In this document: one piece after another, positions 18,495-27,504 of the stretch
Numbering within the stretch: the stretch's first letter is position 1
How the letters are laid out: each line of letters starts with the position of its first letter
The notes under the pieces: model-generated
Seen by the model: only the letters and a program-made list of their open reading frames with translations
Told to the model about the DNA's origin: nothing
Database searches by the model: none
Program-made: the position numbers and the translations under genes
Origin: an uncultured Bacteroidales bacterium
GTDB lineage: Bacteria; Bacteroidota; Bacteroidia; Bacteroidales; UBA932
Direction: 5' to 3'
Assembly: GCA_900320185.1 (NCBI GenBank)
Contig: ONRD01000002.1
Location: 1 to 64,000 of the forward strand
Length of the DNA: 64,000 bases

Positions 18495-18968
18495 ATGAAA
18501 AAAACACTTTTGATCATCGCTGCCGTCTTTGGATTCGCCGTGGCCGCTTCAGCCCAGCCTAAGGCCATCGGAGGCCGTATCGGCAACTACGGGATTGACG
18601 TAAGCTACGAAAACTATGTGCTTGGCAATGATTTCCTCGAGTTTGAGATCGGCCTTGACAATGGTTTCAGCACCAATGCGTTCCATTTCGACGGAGTCTA
18701 TAATTTCATGATTGCCCGTCCGGAGTGGACTCCTGTCGGCAGCTGGGGTTTCTATGCAGGACCCGGCGGAAGCGTGATGGTCAGGGACCATGAGGAGAGC
18801 ACCAACTGTGTCTTCGTAGGTGCCGTAGGAAACGTTGGCCTGGAATACACCTTCGATTTCCCTCTCTCGCTCTCCGTGGACCTTCGCCCTCGCGTCATGT
18901 TCGGGGACGGGACAGTCCTGGTCAACGACATATTCACTCTTGGAATAGGTGTCAGGTACGCGTTCTGA
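18495..18968 (+). CDS. Small predicted outer-membrane beta-barrel protein
   Basis: 157 aa with a clear signal peptide (KKTLLIIAAVFGFAVAASAQ, cleavage near residue 20). The rest shows alternating hydrophobic residues and glycine turns, and ends in GIGVRYAF with a C-terminal phenylalanine as outer-membrane barrels do. It resembles small OmpA-barrel or OprD-like proteins of Bacteroidales in general form; no specific family is recognised. It is closed by an intrinsic terminator. Confidence 0.65.
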   Translation: MKKTLLIIAAVFGFAVAASAQPKAIGGRIGNYGIDVSYENYVLGNDFLEFEIGLDNGFSTNAFHFDGVYNFMIARPEWTPVGSWGFYAGPGGSVMVRDHEESTNCVFVGAVGNVGLEYTFDFPLSLSVDLRPRVMFGDGTVLVNDIFTLGIGVRYAF

Positions 18969-18993
18969 CGCTTCCTGTCATCCGTCATCCGGG

Positions 18994-19025
18994 GGGTCGG
19001 CTGAAAAGGGCCGACCCTTTTTTTT
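18994..19025 (+). terminator. Rho-independent terminator after the barrel gene
   Basis: The stem GGGTCGGC pairs with GCCGACCC around loop TGAAAAGG and is followed by eight T residues. It separates the rnf-side genes from the pigment locus. Confidence 0.85.
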
Positions 19026-19171
19026 GTGCACAAGGCTTCGCTGCGGCGGCAGCTTGCCTCTTCGGGGGCTCCGCCCACTGCGTTCGCTCCGGCCCCTTCT
19101 ACAAAAAAAATAGAGGATGACCTCTAAGTCAACAGACTTTCGAGCCAGTCCCTTTTTTATCGTAAAATTGC

Positions 19172-19179
19172 TAAATTTG
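19172..19179 (+). promoter_or_regulatory. -7 box of the pigment locus promoter
   Basis: TAAATTTG matches TAnnTTTG and lies 26 bases before the ammonia-lyase start at 19206. It is the most likely start of the long transcript that runs to 28791. Confidence 0.5.
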
Positions 19180-19205
19180 CAATTTATAGGAAGAAGAGGA
19201 AGAAA

Positions 19206-20741
19206 ATGGAAGAACCTTTTGGATTCAGTCTTGATGAAGTAGAGGAAATCCTTTTCCATGACAGGAAGATAGACATCGACCGCCTCCCGATGAAGGAGGT
19301 CCGGGAATGTTATGAATTCCTGGAAGGATTCGCCTCCAGCAAGGTAATATACGGAATCAACACAGGATTCGGCCCCATGGCCCAATGGAGGGTCGATGAC
19401 AAGTATCTCAAGGACCTGCAGTACAATATAATCAGGAGCCATTCCACCGGTGCCGGAGAGCCTTTGCCTGACATCTATGTGAAGGCGGCCATGGTCGCCC
19501 GTCTCGGCACATTCCTCCAGGCGCGTTCGGGAGTCCATCCCGACCTTGTGGCCCTTCTCGTCGGGATGATCAATGCAGGCATATTCCCTTTCATCCCGCA
19601 GCATGGGAGCGTCGGCGCAAGCGGGGACCTCGTCCAGCTTGCGCATCTCGCCCTGGCTATGATCGGTGAAGGGAAAGTCCACTACAAAGGTGAGTGGCGG
19701 CCCAGCGCCGAGGTGCTTTCCGAAAACGGTCTGGCGCCTTTCGAAATCCACATCCGGGAAGGATTGTCCATCTCCAACGGGACCTCTTTCATGACCGGGA
19801 TCGGCATCGTCAACCAGATCCATGCGGAGCGGCTGCTCGACTGGTCGACGCTTGCTTCGGTGATGATGAACGAGATAGCCTCTTCATTCGACGACATGAT
19901 GGCCGATGAGCTCAATTCAGTGCGCCGGCACCAGGGCCAGCAGGTCATCGCCGGGAGGATGAGGGAGCTTTCCCGTGGGAGCGGGTGCCTCCGCCGCAGG
20001 GAACACGACTTGTACGACGGGTCGCATGACAAGGAGAAGGTCTTTGACCACAAGGTCCAGGCCTACTACTCCTTGCGCTGCACCCCCCAGATCCTGGGTC
20101 CCGTCCAGGAGACTCTTGCAGCAGCGCGGCGTATTCTTGAGGAGGAGATCAACTCCGCCTGCGACAACCCGATCGTGGATCCCGTGGCCGGGAACGTGTA
20201 CCACGGAGGCAATTTCCACGGGGACTACGTCTCCCTCGAAGAAGACAAGGTCAAGATCGCGACCGTAAGGATGGTGATGACTGCGGAGAGGCAGCTCAAC
20301 TATCTCTTCCACGACAGGATCAACGGCATCCTCCCTCCGTTCCTGAATATGGGTACGCTGGGACTCAACTACGGGATGCAGGCCTGCCAGTTCACGGCCA
20401 CTTCCACTACGGCCGAGTGCCAGACCCTGGCCATGCCGAACTACGTGCACAGCATCCCCAACAACAACGACAACCAGGACATCGTCAGCATGGGCACTAA
20501 TACCGCCCTCATCACGAAGCGGGTGATCGACAACGCTTTCCAGGTTTTCGCAATCCAGTACATCGCACTTGCACAGGCGGTCGACTGCCTGGGGATAGCC
20601 GGTTCGCTTGCTCCGGTTTCGGCCAGGATATATTCGGACATACGTGGCCTCGTGCCATGCTTCATTGAGGACGAGCCTTTCTACGAAAGGATTGCCGCTG
20701 TTGAGAAATACCTGAGGGACAACCCTTTGAACCTGAAATAA
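19206..20741 (+). CDS. Tyrosine ammonia-lyase (aromatic amino acid lyase)
   Basis: 511 aa. Deaminates an aromatic amino acid to an arylacrylate, most likely tyrosine to p-coumarate. The MIO prosthetic group should form from Ala138-Ser139-Gly140 in HGSVGASGDL. Other family motifs are GINTGFGP, SISNGTSFMTG, YSLRCTPQILGP and SIPNNNDNQDIVSMGTN. The selectivity pair lies in NIIRSHSTGAG, so it is Ser-His. That pair is usual in histidine ammonia-lyases, but as I recall it is also present in the F. johnsoniae tyrosine lyase, which this protein resembles throughout. The neighbours (methyltransferase, ACP, ketosynthases) also argue for the pigment starter role, and no other hut gene is nearby. Its stop shares a base with the next start. 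Confidence 0.85.
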   Translation: MEEPFGFSLDEVEEILFHDRKIDIDRLPMKEVRECYEFLEGFASSKVIYGINTGFGPMAQWRVDDKYLKDLQYNIIRSHSTGAGEPLPDIYVKAAMVARLGTFLQARSGVHPDLVALLVGMINAGIFPFIPQHGSVGASGDLVQLAHLALAMIGEGKVHYKGEWRPSAEVLSENGLAPFEIHIREGLSISNGTSFMTGIGIVNQIHAERLLDWSTLASVMMNEIASSFDDMMADELNSVRRHQGQQVIAGRMRELSRGSGCLRRREHDLYDGSHDKEKVFDHKVQAYYSLRCTPQILGPVQETLAAARRILEEEINSACDNPIVDPVAGNVYHGGNFHGDYVSLEEDKVKIATVRMVMTAERQLNYLFHDRINGILPPFLNMGTLGLNYGMQACQFTATSTTAECQTLAMPNYVHSIPNNNDNQDIVSMGTNTALITKRVIDNAFQVFAIQYIALAQAVDCLGIAGSLAPVSARIYSDIRGLVPCFIEDEPFYERIAAVEKYLRDNPLNLK

Positions 20742-21844
20742 TGAAACTTTTCCCCGAACTCGAGAAGAGATACACAACCAATCCGTACACCGCCAGGGAA
20801 GCGCAGCGCATGGCGGAAGTCATCGCTTTCGGACCGATAGTTTTCCAGGCTTCGCGCCTTATGGTGAAGTACGGTATCCTGGAGGCGTTGCGTGCCGCTC
20901 CGAACGGGCTGACCATGGAGGAGACCGCAGCTGCGACCGGACTTGACATGTACACAGTCAAGTGCCTGATGGAAGCGGCCCTGTGCATCGGTACGGTCCT
21001 GGTGGATCCGGCTACCGACAGGTTTACCGTCTCCAAGGTAGGCTGGTTCCTCCTCAATGACGAAGCCAACAGGGTGAACATGGATTTCAACCACGACGTC
21101 AACTACGAAGGCTTTTTCAGGCTTGACGAATCTTTCCGTGAGCACAAGCCTGCCGGCCTCCGGCATTTCGGGGATTGGAAGACCATCTATGAAGGCCTGT
21201 CGAGCCTGCCCGAACAGGTGAGGAAAAGCTGGTTCGGGTTCGACCACTTCTACTCGGACAACTCGTTCGAGAGGGCCCTTGAAATAGTTTTCGACCGTCC
21301 GGTCAGGAATCTGCTGGATGTCGGAGGCAATACCGGTAAATGGGCCTTGCAGTGCGTCGCCCACGATCCTGCAGTCGAGGTCACCATACTCGACCTTCCC
21401 CAGCAGATCTCCCTGATGGAGAAAGAAACCGCCGGCCGTCCCGGGGCCGGGCGCATCCGCGGGAAAGGGATCGACATGCTTGATCCCGAGGCGTCATTCC
21501 CCGACGACAGGGAATATGATGTGATCTGGATGAGCCAGTTCCTCGACTGCTTCTCCGAAGAAGAGATCCTGAGCATATTGAGCCGTGCTGCAAGGATAAT
21601 GGCTCCCTCGTCGAGGCTTTGCATAATGGAGCTGCTCTGGGACCGGCAGAGATTCGAGCCTGCGGCTTTCTGCCTGACAATGACATCCCTGTATTTCACG
21701 GCGATGGCGAACGGGAACAGCAAGATGTACTACTCCGAGAACCTGACCTCCTTGATAGAAAAGGCCGGGCTGGCCGTGGAGGAGATAATCGACGGCATAG
21801 GGCAGGGACACAATATCCTGGTGTGCAGGAAACGCAAGGACTGA
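20741..21844 (+). CDS. SAM-dependent methyltransferase of the pigment locus
   Basis: 367 aa. The N-terminal winged-helix dimerisation part (residues of about 30-115, with YGILEALRAAPNGLTMEETAA) is followed by a class I SAM fold with LLDVGGNTGKWA at about 190, the acidic VTILDLPQQ and DVIWMSQFLDCFS. This is the plan of plant-type and acetylserotonin-type O-methyltransferases. In aryl-polyene clusters a methyltransferase decorates the aryl head group, so ring methylation is the likely job; O versus C methylation cannot be told from sequence. Confidence 0.75.
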   Translation: MKLFPELEKRYTTNPYTAREAQRMAEVIAFGPIVFQASRLMVKYGILEALRAAPNGLTMEETAAATGLDMYTVKCLMEAALCIGTVLVDPATDRFTVSKVGWFLLNDEANRVNMDFNHDVNYEGFFRLDESFREHKPAGLRHFGDWKTIYEGLSSLPEQVRKSWFGFDHFYSDNSFERALEIVFDRPVRNLLDVGGNTGKWALQCVAHDPAVEVTILDLPQQISLMEKETAGRPGAGRIRGKGIDMLDPEASFPDDREYDVIWMSQFLDCFSEEEILSILSRAARIMAPSSRLCIMELLWDRQRFEPAAFCLTMTSLYFTAMANGNSKMYYSENLTSLIEKAGLAVEEIIDGIGQGHNILVCRKRKD

Positions 21845-21872
21845 TAACTGTAACAGAAAACATATTCAAGCA

Positions 21873-22118
21873 ATGGACAAGGAAACCATAATCACCAAGG
21901 TCAACGCATTCCTCGTGGACGAATTCGAGATCGAAGAGGCCGTCCTTTCCGAGGATGCCCTCCTCAAAAAGGACCTGGGAATAGACAGCCTTGACATCGT
22001 GGATGTCATCGTGCTGATCGACAAGGAGTTCGGAATCAAGGTCAAAACCGAGGAACTCGGCCGGCTCAAGACTCTGGGCGACCTCTACTCTTTCATAGAA
22101 GGGCGTCTGGCGGCCTGA
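21873..22118 (+). CDS. Acyl carrier protein 1
   Basis: 81 aa, acidic and helical. The phosphopantetheine serine is in DLGIDSLDIVDV at about residue 38. It lies 28 bases after the methyltransferase gene and 4 before the acyltransferase gene. It would carry the growing polyene or the aryl starter. Confidence 0.92.
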   Translation: MDKETIITKVNAFLVDEFEIEEAVLSEDALLKKDLGIDSLDIVDVIVLIDKEFGIKVKTEELGRLKTLGDLYSFIEGRLAA

Positions 22119-22122
22119 GGAG

Positions 22123-23010
22123 ATGTCAGGGGAAGGCAGGCAGTGGCAGGGCACGACGGACGGCGCATCATGGATGCACCGCGCCCTTATCGTACTGATG
22201 GGATTCACCCCGCTCCGGGTGATCTATTTCTTCATGTACTTCGCCATACCTGTCTACATGGTCGCGAACCGCAAGGGTTATCTCTCGATCTACCATTATT
22301 TCCGCCGGCGGCTCGGTTACGGCCCTTTGAGGTCGTTCTTCCATGTCATCGCCAACCATGCCTCCTTCGGGAAGGTAGTCGTTGACAGGTTCGGGGCATA
22401 CGCCGGCAAGAAGTTCAGTATCGAAGTCCCGGACATGGAGCTTTACTCCAGCCTCTCTTCCCGCCCGGAAGGCATGATGCAGGTCAGCTCCCACATAGGG
22501 AACGACGAGATGGCCGGCTATTTCCTGAAGGCCTCCAAGCGGATCTATGCGCTGGCATTCGGAGGAGAAGTGTCCTCGGTAACCGAGAACAGGGTGAAAA
22601 TGTTGAGCTGCAATGATATAACCCTGGTCCCGATCGCCGATGACATGTCCCATCTGGTGGTGCTCAACAATGCTCTCGCAAGCGGCGAGATAGTCAACAT
22701 ACATGGCGACAGGGTCTTCGGATCTTCCAAGACTTTCCGGTGCCAGGTCATGGGGGCTCCGGCGAACCTCCCGGCCGGCCCTTTCATGCTTGCGGCGATG
22801 CGTGGGGTCCCTGCAGTCTCGGTCTTCGTCATGAGGACCGGATGCAGGAAGTACAAGGCCCTCCTGTTCCGCCTGGACGAGGGCCTGGAAGGCCTTGAAA
22901 GGAACGAGAAGGCCGAGAGGATGGCCAGGGCCTACGCCGCCAGCATTGATTCTGTGCTGGCCCTGTACCCTGACCAATGGTTCAATTTCTATGAATACTG
23001 GGATGAATGA
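22123..23010 (+). CDS. LpxL/HtrB-like lysophospholipid acyltransferase
   Basis: 295 aa. A hydrophobic N-terminal segment (RVIYFFMYFAIPVYMV) is followed by an LPLAT fold; QVSSHIGNDEM supplies the HX4E acyl-transfer motif at about residue 125, and IHGDRVFGSS fits the second block. Homologues in aryl-polyene and flexirubin clusters are predicted to move the polyene acyl chain from ACP to a lipid acceptor. It acts at the inner membrane. It overlaps the next gene by 8 nt if that gene starts at 23003. Confidence 0.75.
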   Translation: MSGEGRQWQGTTDGASWMHRALIVLMGFTPLRVIYFFMYFAIPVYMVANRKGYLSIYHYFRRRLGYGPLRSFFHVIANHASFGKVVVDRFGAYAGKKFSIEVPDMELYSSLSSRPEGMMQVSSHIGNDEMAGYFLKASKRIYALAFGGEVSSVTENRVKMLSCNDITLVPIADDMSHLVVLNNALASGEIVNIHGDRVFGSSKTFRCQVMGAPANLPAGPFMLAAMRGVPAVSVFVMRTGCRKYKALLFRLDEGLEGLERNEKAERMARAYAASIDSVLALYPDQWFNFYEYWDE

Positions 23011-24613
23011 CAAGGAACTTGCAGCCTTCGATTTCACGAAGGTCGATGTGAAGGGGATCCTCCCTCAGCGTGAGCCCTACCTTATGGTCTCACGCCTTCT
23101 GTCATATTCCAACGAAAAGACGGTAGTCGAGTACGTCGTCGCGGATGACTGCGTTTTCTGCGTGGACGGCCACCTTCAGGGCGAGGGTCTGGTGGAGGTC
23201 GTCGCACAGGCCTGTGCGGCAAGGATAGGCTTCATCAGCAGGTACATACTCCATCGCCCCGTCAATATAGGCTACGTCTGCGCCTTGAAGGATTTCAGGA
23301 TATTCCGCACTCCCGCCTCCGGGGAGAGGCTCGTGACCACCATCGAGGTCAAGGCCGATTACGGCTCGATGCAGATGGTCTTCGCCCAGGTCGGCAGTCC
23401 GGCGGGGGAGGTGGCCGAAGGTACGATGTCCATCGCCCTGGACGAGGATAGGACAGTGCCCGGGCAGGACCGATGCGTGGTGAAGGTAGCCGACAACATA
23501 ATATCCCCGCTTGGGACGAGTACCCGGGAAAACTACCGCAGGGTCAAGGCAGGGGAGTCCGCCCTTTCCAGACGGGAGGCCACAGAAGGACTCCCTGAGG
23601 CGTATTTCGCATCCCTGATCGATGATTATACCCTTGAGCGGGAATATGCCTCCCGCGGCATCGGCAGCGGATATACAAGGTTCGAGAGAAGGATCATCCT
23701 GTCCGTTTCCAAAGCCTTGGAAGGGACCGGCGTGGACCCTGCCGGGCCAGACGTGCTTTTCATCATTTCCTCCACCAAGGGCAACGTCGAGCTTCTGGAC
23801 GGTGTCCGGGCAGGATCGGTGCCGCCTGGCGAACGCCTGGGAGTCTCAGCCGGTAAGATTGCAGGATTCTTCGGCAACAGGAACACTCCCGTGGTCGTCT
23901 CGAATGCCTGTATCTCAGGCCTTTCCGCCCAGATAGCCGCCATGAGGCAGATCCGTTCCGGGAGGTACTCCACCGTGATAGTGTCCGGTTCGGACGTGCA
24001 GAGCAGGTTCATAATATCCGGATTCCAGTCCTTCAAGGCGCTTTCCGACGAGGCTTGCAGGCCTTTCGACAAGGACCGCCGGGGACTGAACCTCGGTGAA
24101 GCCGCCGCAACCATCATATTCAAGGACGAGGTTCCCCGGCCGGATGACTGGTGCATTGTCAGCGGTGCGGTGCGGAACGACGCAAACCACATTTCCGGCC
24201 CTTCCAGGACCGGCGAGGGCAGCTTCAGGGCCCTGAAAGCCGCCCTTGGTGACTTTGACCCCGGCTTGCTGGCGATGGTCTCCGTTCACGGCACTTCCAC
24301 TCCGTACAATGACGAAATGGAGGCGATCGCGATTGCCAGGGCCGGTCTGGACAAGGTACCTGTGAGCTGCCTGAAGGGAGTCTTCGGCCACACCATGGGA
24401 GCGGCCGGGATCCTGGAAACCATCCTTTCCATGGCTTCCGTCGACGACGGTACCGTGCTTGGCACCAGGGGATATTCAGAGTGCGGTGTTTCCCGTCCCC
24501 TGATGGTTACTTCCGAGAATGTCCGGACAGACAGGAAGTCTTTCATGAAGCTTCTTTCCGGATTCGGAGGCTGCAACGCCGCGGCATTGTTTGTGAAGGG
24601 AGGTGGGAGATGA
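23003..24613 (+). CDS. Dehydratase-ketosynthase fusion protein
   Basis: 536 aa from ATG 23003; ATG 22991 is an alternative. Residues of about 10-145 form a FabZ/ApeP-like hotdog domain: LPQREPYLMV, then CVDGHLQGEGLVEVVAQ, which keeps the catalytic His and Glu even though the usual LPHR reads LPQR. Residues of about 165-536 are a beta-ketoacyl synthase with an intact triad: Cys303 in SNACISG, His429 in VHGTST and His463 in FGHTMGAAG. One polypeptide therefore offers condensation and dehydration, two steps of each polyene cycle. These are normally separate proteins in aryl-polyene clusters. Confidence 0.85.
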   Translation: MNDKELAAFDFTKVDVKGILPQREPYLMVSRLLSYSNEKTVVEYVVADDCVFCVDGHLQGEGLVEVVAQACAARIGFISRYILHRPVNIGYVCALKDFRIFRTPASGERLVTTIEVKADYGSMQMVFAQVGSPAGEVAEGTMSIALDEDRTVPGQDRCVVKVADNIISPLGTSTRENYRRVKAGESALSRREATEGLPEAYFASLIDDYTLEREYASRGIGSGYTRFERRIILSVSKALEGTGVDPAGPDVLFIISSTKGNVELLDGVRAGSVPPGERLGVSAGKIAGFFGNRNTPVVVSNACISGLSAQIAAMRQIRSGRYSTVIVSGSDVQSRFIISGFQSFKALSDEACRPFDKDRRGLNLGEAAATIIFKDEVPRPDDWCIVSGAVRNDANHISGPSRTGEGSFRALKAALGDFDPGLLAMVSVHGTSTPYNDEMEAIAIARAGLDKVPVSCLKGVFGHTMGAAGILETILSMASVDDGTVLGTRGYSECGVSRPLMVTSENVRTDRKSFMKLLSGFGGCNAAALFVKGGGR

Positions 24614-25167
24614 AAAAGACGGGACATGTACTCGTGGCTTCGGCCTCCGGGACCGTAATGCTGAACGGGAAGACCCTGGAATTCGGCTCCAGGGGGAGCG
24701 CCCTCCTTGTGGATATCTACCGCCGGTGCGTCGGCGACTATCCCAAGTTCTTCAAGATGGATCCCTTGTCGAGGCTCGGTTTTGTCGCTTCCGAACTTCT
24801 CCTGGGCGAGGAAAAGCCAAGGAAACAGGACTGTGAGGACAGGGCTGTCGTCCTTTTCAACAGGAGCGCTTCGCTCGCCGACGACCTGCTCTACCAGGAA
24901 ACCATCCAGGATCCGGGCAACTACTATCCGAGTCCTGCGGTCTTCGTCTACACCCTGCCCAACATAGTCACGGGAGAGATAGCCATCCGTAACAAGTACT
25001 ACGGGGAAACCGCATTCTATGTCTTCGAAGACAATGACGAAGAGGCCTTCATGGCCATCGTGGAACAGTTGTTCCAGGACGGGACCACTACGTCGGCCAT
25101 CTGCGGGAGGGTCGAGTGCGAGGATGCGGAAACTTTTGAAGCTGAACTATTTATTGTTGAAAAGTAA
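24610..25167 (+). CDS. Short ketosynthase-like protein of unknown role
   Basis: 185 aa; the start overlaps the previous stop (ATGA). The segment YYPSPAVFVYTLPNIVTGEIAIR with the AVVLFNRSAS strand resembles the N-terminal half of a ketosynthase fold (the SP-x-F/VY-LPN pattern), but there is no active-site cysteine and the C-terminal half with both histidines is missing. It cannot be an active ketosynthase. Its fixed place between ketosynthase and ACP genes suggests a scaffold or chain-length partner. I am not sure of the family. Confidence 0.5.
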   Translation: MKKTGHVLVASASGTVMLNGKTLEFGSRGSALLVDIYRRCVGDYPKFFKMDPLSRLGFVASELLLGEEKPRKQDCEDRAVVLFNRSASLADDLLYQETIQDPGNYYPSPAVFVYTLPNIVTGEIAIRNKYYGETAFYVFEDNDEEAFMAIVEQLFQDGTTTSAICGRVECEDAETFEAELFIVEK

Positions 25168-25168
25168 T

Positions 25169-25426
25169 ATGGAAGAATTGATTCTTGAATTGAAGACCAA
25201 GATCCTGGAGGCACTCAAGCTCCAGGACATGGCTCCGGAAGACATCGATGCCGACGCCCCCCTGTTCAAGGACGGGCTCGGACTGGATTCGATCGACGCC
25301 CTTGAACTCATGCTCCTTCTCGAGAAGAATTACGGCATCAAGCTCAAGAGCCCTGCCGAGGGGAAGGAGATCTTCAAGTCCGTGAGGACCATGGCCGAGT
25401 ACGTGTCAGCCAACAGGATAAAGTAG
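25169..25426 (+). CDS. Acyl carrier protein 2
   Basis: 85 aa. The carrier serine is in GLGLDSIDALEL at about residue 40. It diverges from ACP 1 outside the DS motif, so the two may serve different partners (starter loading versus elongation). The next gene follows after two bases. Confidence 0.92.
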   Translation: MEELILELKTKILEALKLQDMAPEDIDADAPLFKDGLGLDSIDALELMLLLEKNYGIKLKSPAEGKEIFKSVRTMAEYVSANRIK

Positions 25427-25428
25427 AT

Positions 25429-26628
25429 GTGGCACGCAGGGTCGTCATAACCGGTGCCGGAATCATCTCTGCCATCGGGGTGGGGAAGGAAGCGACTGTC
25501 CGTTCCATCTTGGAGAGAAGGAGTGGGATAGGACGGCTGCGCCATCTCGTGACGGCCCATTCCGACCTTCCCTGCGGCGAAGCCGCTCTCTCTGACGCAG
25601 GCCTCAAGGCTCTTCTCGGAATCCCTCCGGAGGAGGTAGTTGCCCGCACCGCCCTTCTGGGCATAGTAGCGGTCAAGGAGGCCATCGCACAGGCAGGCCT
25701 TCCAGAGGACGAAGCCACCGCCCTTGTCGGCGGTACCACCGTTGGCGGGATGGACATTACTGAAAACCATTTCGGCGGGATGACCTCGGGAGATGCCTTC
25801 AACGCCCTGATACCTCTCCATACCTGCGGAAGCAGCACCGACCGGATCGCAGGCTGTTTCAAGGGATTCACTTCCGTGACGACCACTTCCACGGCATGCT
25901 CCTCGGCGGCCAATTCAATAGCCTTGGGGGCAAACCTTGTCCGCAGCGGCAGGTTCGATTCTGTAGTGGCCGGAGGAAGCGAATGCCTGACCAGGTACCA
26001 CCTCAACGGATTCAACTCCTTGATGATACTCGACCATGAGCCCTGCCGTCCTTTCGATGCCGGCCGGGCAGGCCTGAACCTTGGGGAAGGAGCCGGTTTC
26101 CTCGTGCTCGAGGAGGAAGGGCACGCCTTAAACAGGGGCGCCCGCATCATGGGGGTCCTTGACGGCTGGGGGAATGCCTGCGACGCCTACCACCAGACTG
26201 CGTCCTCTCCGGACGGCGAAGGCGCTTTCCTTGCGATGGGAAAGGCCCTGGCCATGGCCGGGCTCGGTCCCGGGGATGTCGACTATGTTAACGCCCATGG
26301 GACAGGCACGGTGAACAACGACTCGAGCGAGAGTGCGGCCCTGCGGCGTCTTTTCGGGGAGGCGATCCCTCCGGTTTCATCGACGAAGTCGTTCACCGGG
26401 CACACTACGAGCGCTTCCGGAGGCATCGAGGCCGTGATTTGCCTGCTGGCCATGGAGAATGGTTTCATCCCTGCGAACCTTGGCTGGGAAAAGCCTGACG
26501 GAGATTGCATCGTGCCTGAACATGAAGGGAAGGAAGGAGTGTCCCTGTCCCATGTCCTCTGCAATTCCTTTGCATTCGGGGGCAACGATTCGTCCCTGCT
26601 CCTGTCAAAGTACGAAGGCCATGAGTAA
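25429..26628 (+). CDS. Beta-ketoacyl-ACP synthase II type (KS 2)
   Basis: 399 aa, starting with GTG at 25429 (A-R-R-V-V-I-T-G-A-G follows); the ATG two bases upstream is out of frame. The active triad is complete: Cys157 in STACSSAA, His290 in NAHGTGT and His325 in FTGHTTSASG. It probably works as the elongating synthase with the cysteine-less partner encoded next, which overlaps it by 8 nt. Confidence 0.92.
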   Translation: MARRVVITGAGIISAIGVGKEATVRSILERRSGIGRLRHLVTAHSDLPCGEAALSDAGLKALLGIPPEEVVARTALLGIVAVKEAIAQAGLPEDEATALVGGTTVGGMDITENHFGGMTSGDAFNALIPLHTCGSSTDRIAGCFKGFTSVTTTSTACSSAANSIALGANLVRSGRFDSVVAGGSECLTRYHLNGFNSLMILDHEPCRPFDAGRAGLNLGEGAGFLVLEEEGHALNRGARIMGVLDGWGNACDAYHQTASSPDGEGAFLAMGKALAMAGLGPGDVDYVNAHGTGTVNNDSSESAALRRLFGEAIPPVSSTKSFTGHTTSASGGIEAVICLLAMENGFIPANLGWEKPDGDCIVPEHEGKEGVSLSHVLCNSFAFGGNDSSLLLSKYEGHE

Positions 26629-27499
26629 GGATGTCTACATACTTGCCGTATCGCAGATCTCCGTCCAGGAGCCCTTGACCCTCGACTGGCTTGATGACCC
26701 GTTGAGGCCTTCCGGGAGGTATGCCCCTTGCCGGGAGCCGGATTTCCGCCCTTTCTTCACCCCCATGCAGGCCAGGAGGATGGGTCCTCTCTTCAAGAGG
26801 GCGGCCGCGGTCTCCAGGAAGGTGGTGGAAGAGGCCGGGACAGGCTGCCCCGAAGGAATATTCACCGGGGCGGGACTGGGCTGCATCGCCAACACCTGGG
26901 ACTTCCTCGAGTCGATGTGCACCGCCGGCGAAGAGGCCTTGTCGCCCACCCTTTTCATGCAGTCCACCCATAACACCGTGGGGTCGATGATCGCCATGGA
27001 CGCAGGGTGCCATGGGTACAACTGCACATATTCCCAGGACGGGATCTCTTTTGAAAGCGCCATGCTCGATGCCTTCCTCCAGATCTGCGGGGACATGATA
27101 GGGAACGCCCTGGCAGGAGTCCATGAGGAACTGCCGGAACGGCTCGCCGCCTTTGTCGGGAAGGGGGCCGGCGGACCCTGTGAATATCCCCTGTCGGAGG
27201 GCTCGGCGGCCCTGATGCTGTCCGGTTCGGTCCCGGAAGGGAAGAAGGCCATGTGCAGGCTTTCGGACGTGAGGATACTTCACCGCCCTTCGAACCTTGA
27301 CGAGGTCGTCTCCGCCTACGGAGCTTCTTCCGTGCTTGGGAACGACTTCTTTTACAGCCTGTTCGGCAGGAGCTTCTGCTCGTCCGGGCTCGGAGCATGC
27401 GCCGCTGCCGGCATGGTCGCATCCGGTCGCGTCCCAAGCGTCCTGCTGGTCAATGTGTCCGGTCCTGACGCCGGACTTGTGTTCCTTGAAAAAGCCTGA
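26621..27499 (+). CDS. Ketosynthase-like chain-length-factor-type protein
   Basis: 292 aa, shorter than a full ketosynthase (about 400). The N-terminal two thirds follow the ketosynthase fold (FTGAGLGCIANTWDFLE, MQSTHNTVGSMIAM, LSEGSAALMLSG), but where the nucleophile should be I read STHNTVGS with no cysteine. Overlap with the active KS gene fits a KS/CLF heterodimer as in ApeO-ApeC. The assignment as CLF is inference. Confidence 0.65.
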   Translation: MSKDVYILAVSQISVQEPLTLDWLDDPLRPSGRYAPCREPDFRPFFTPMQARRMGPLFKRAAAVSRKVVEEAGTGCPEGIFTGAGLGCIANTWDFLESMCTAGEEALSPTLFMQSTHNTVGSMIAMDAGCHGYNCTYSQDGISFESAMLDAFLQICGDMIGNALAGVHEELPERLAAFVGKGAGGPCEYPLSEGSAALMLSGSVPEGKKAMCRLSDVRILHRPSNLDEVVSAYGASSVLGNDFFYSLFGRSFCSSGLGACAAAGMVASGRVPSVLLVNVSGPDAGLVFLEKA

Positions 27500-27504
27500 G
27501 AACC

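Noticed and set aside
19206..20741. Histidine ammonia-lyase (hutH) because of the Ser-His selectivity pair
   Set aside because: Overall resemblance to the F. johnsoniae tyrosine lyase, pigment-locus context and absence of other hut genes outweigh that pair; histidine activity is not excluded.
26459..26620. Longer N-terminus for the CLF-like protein
   Set aside because: The extension lies inside the KS 2 coding sequence; ATG 26621 gives a normal start with an 8-nt overlap.
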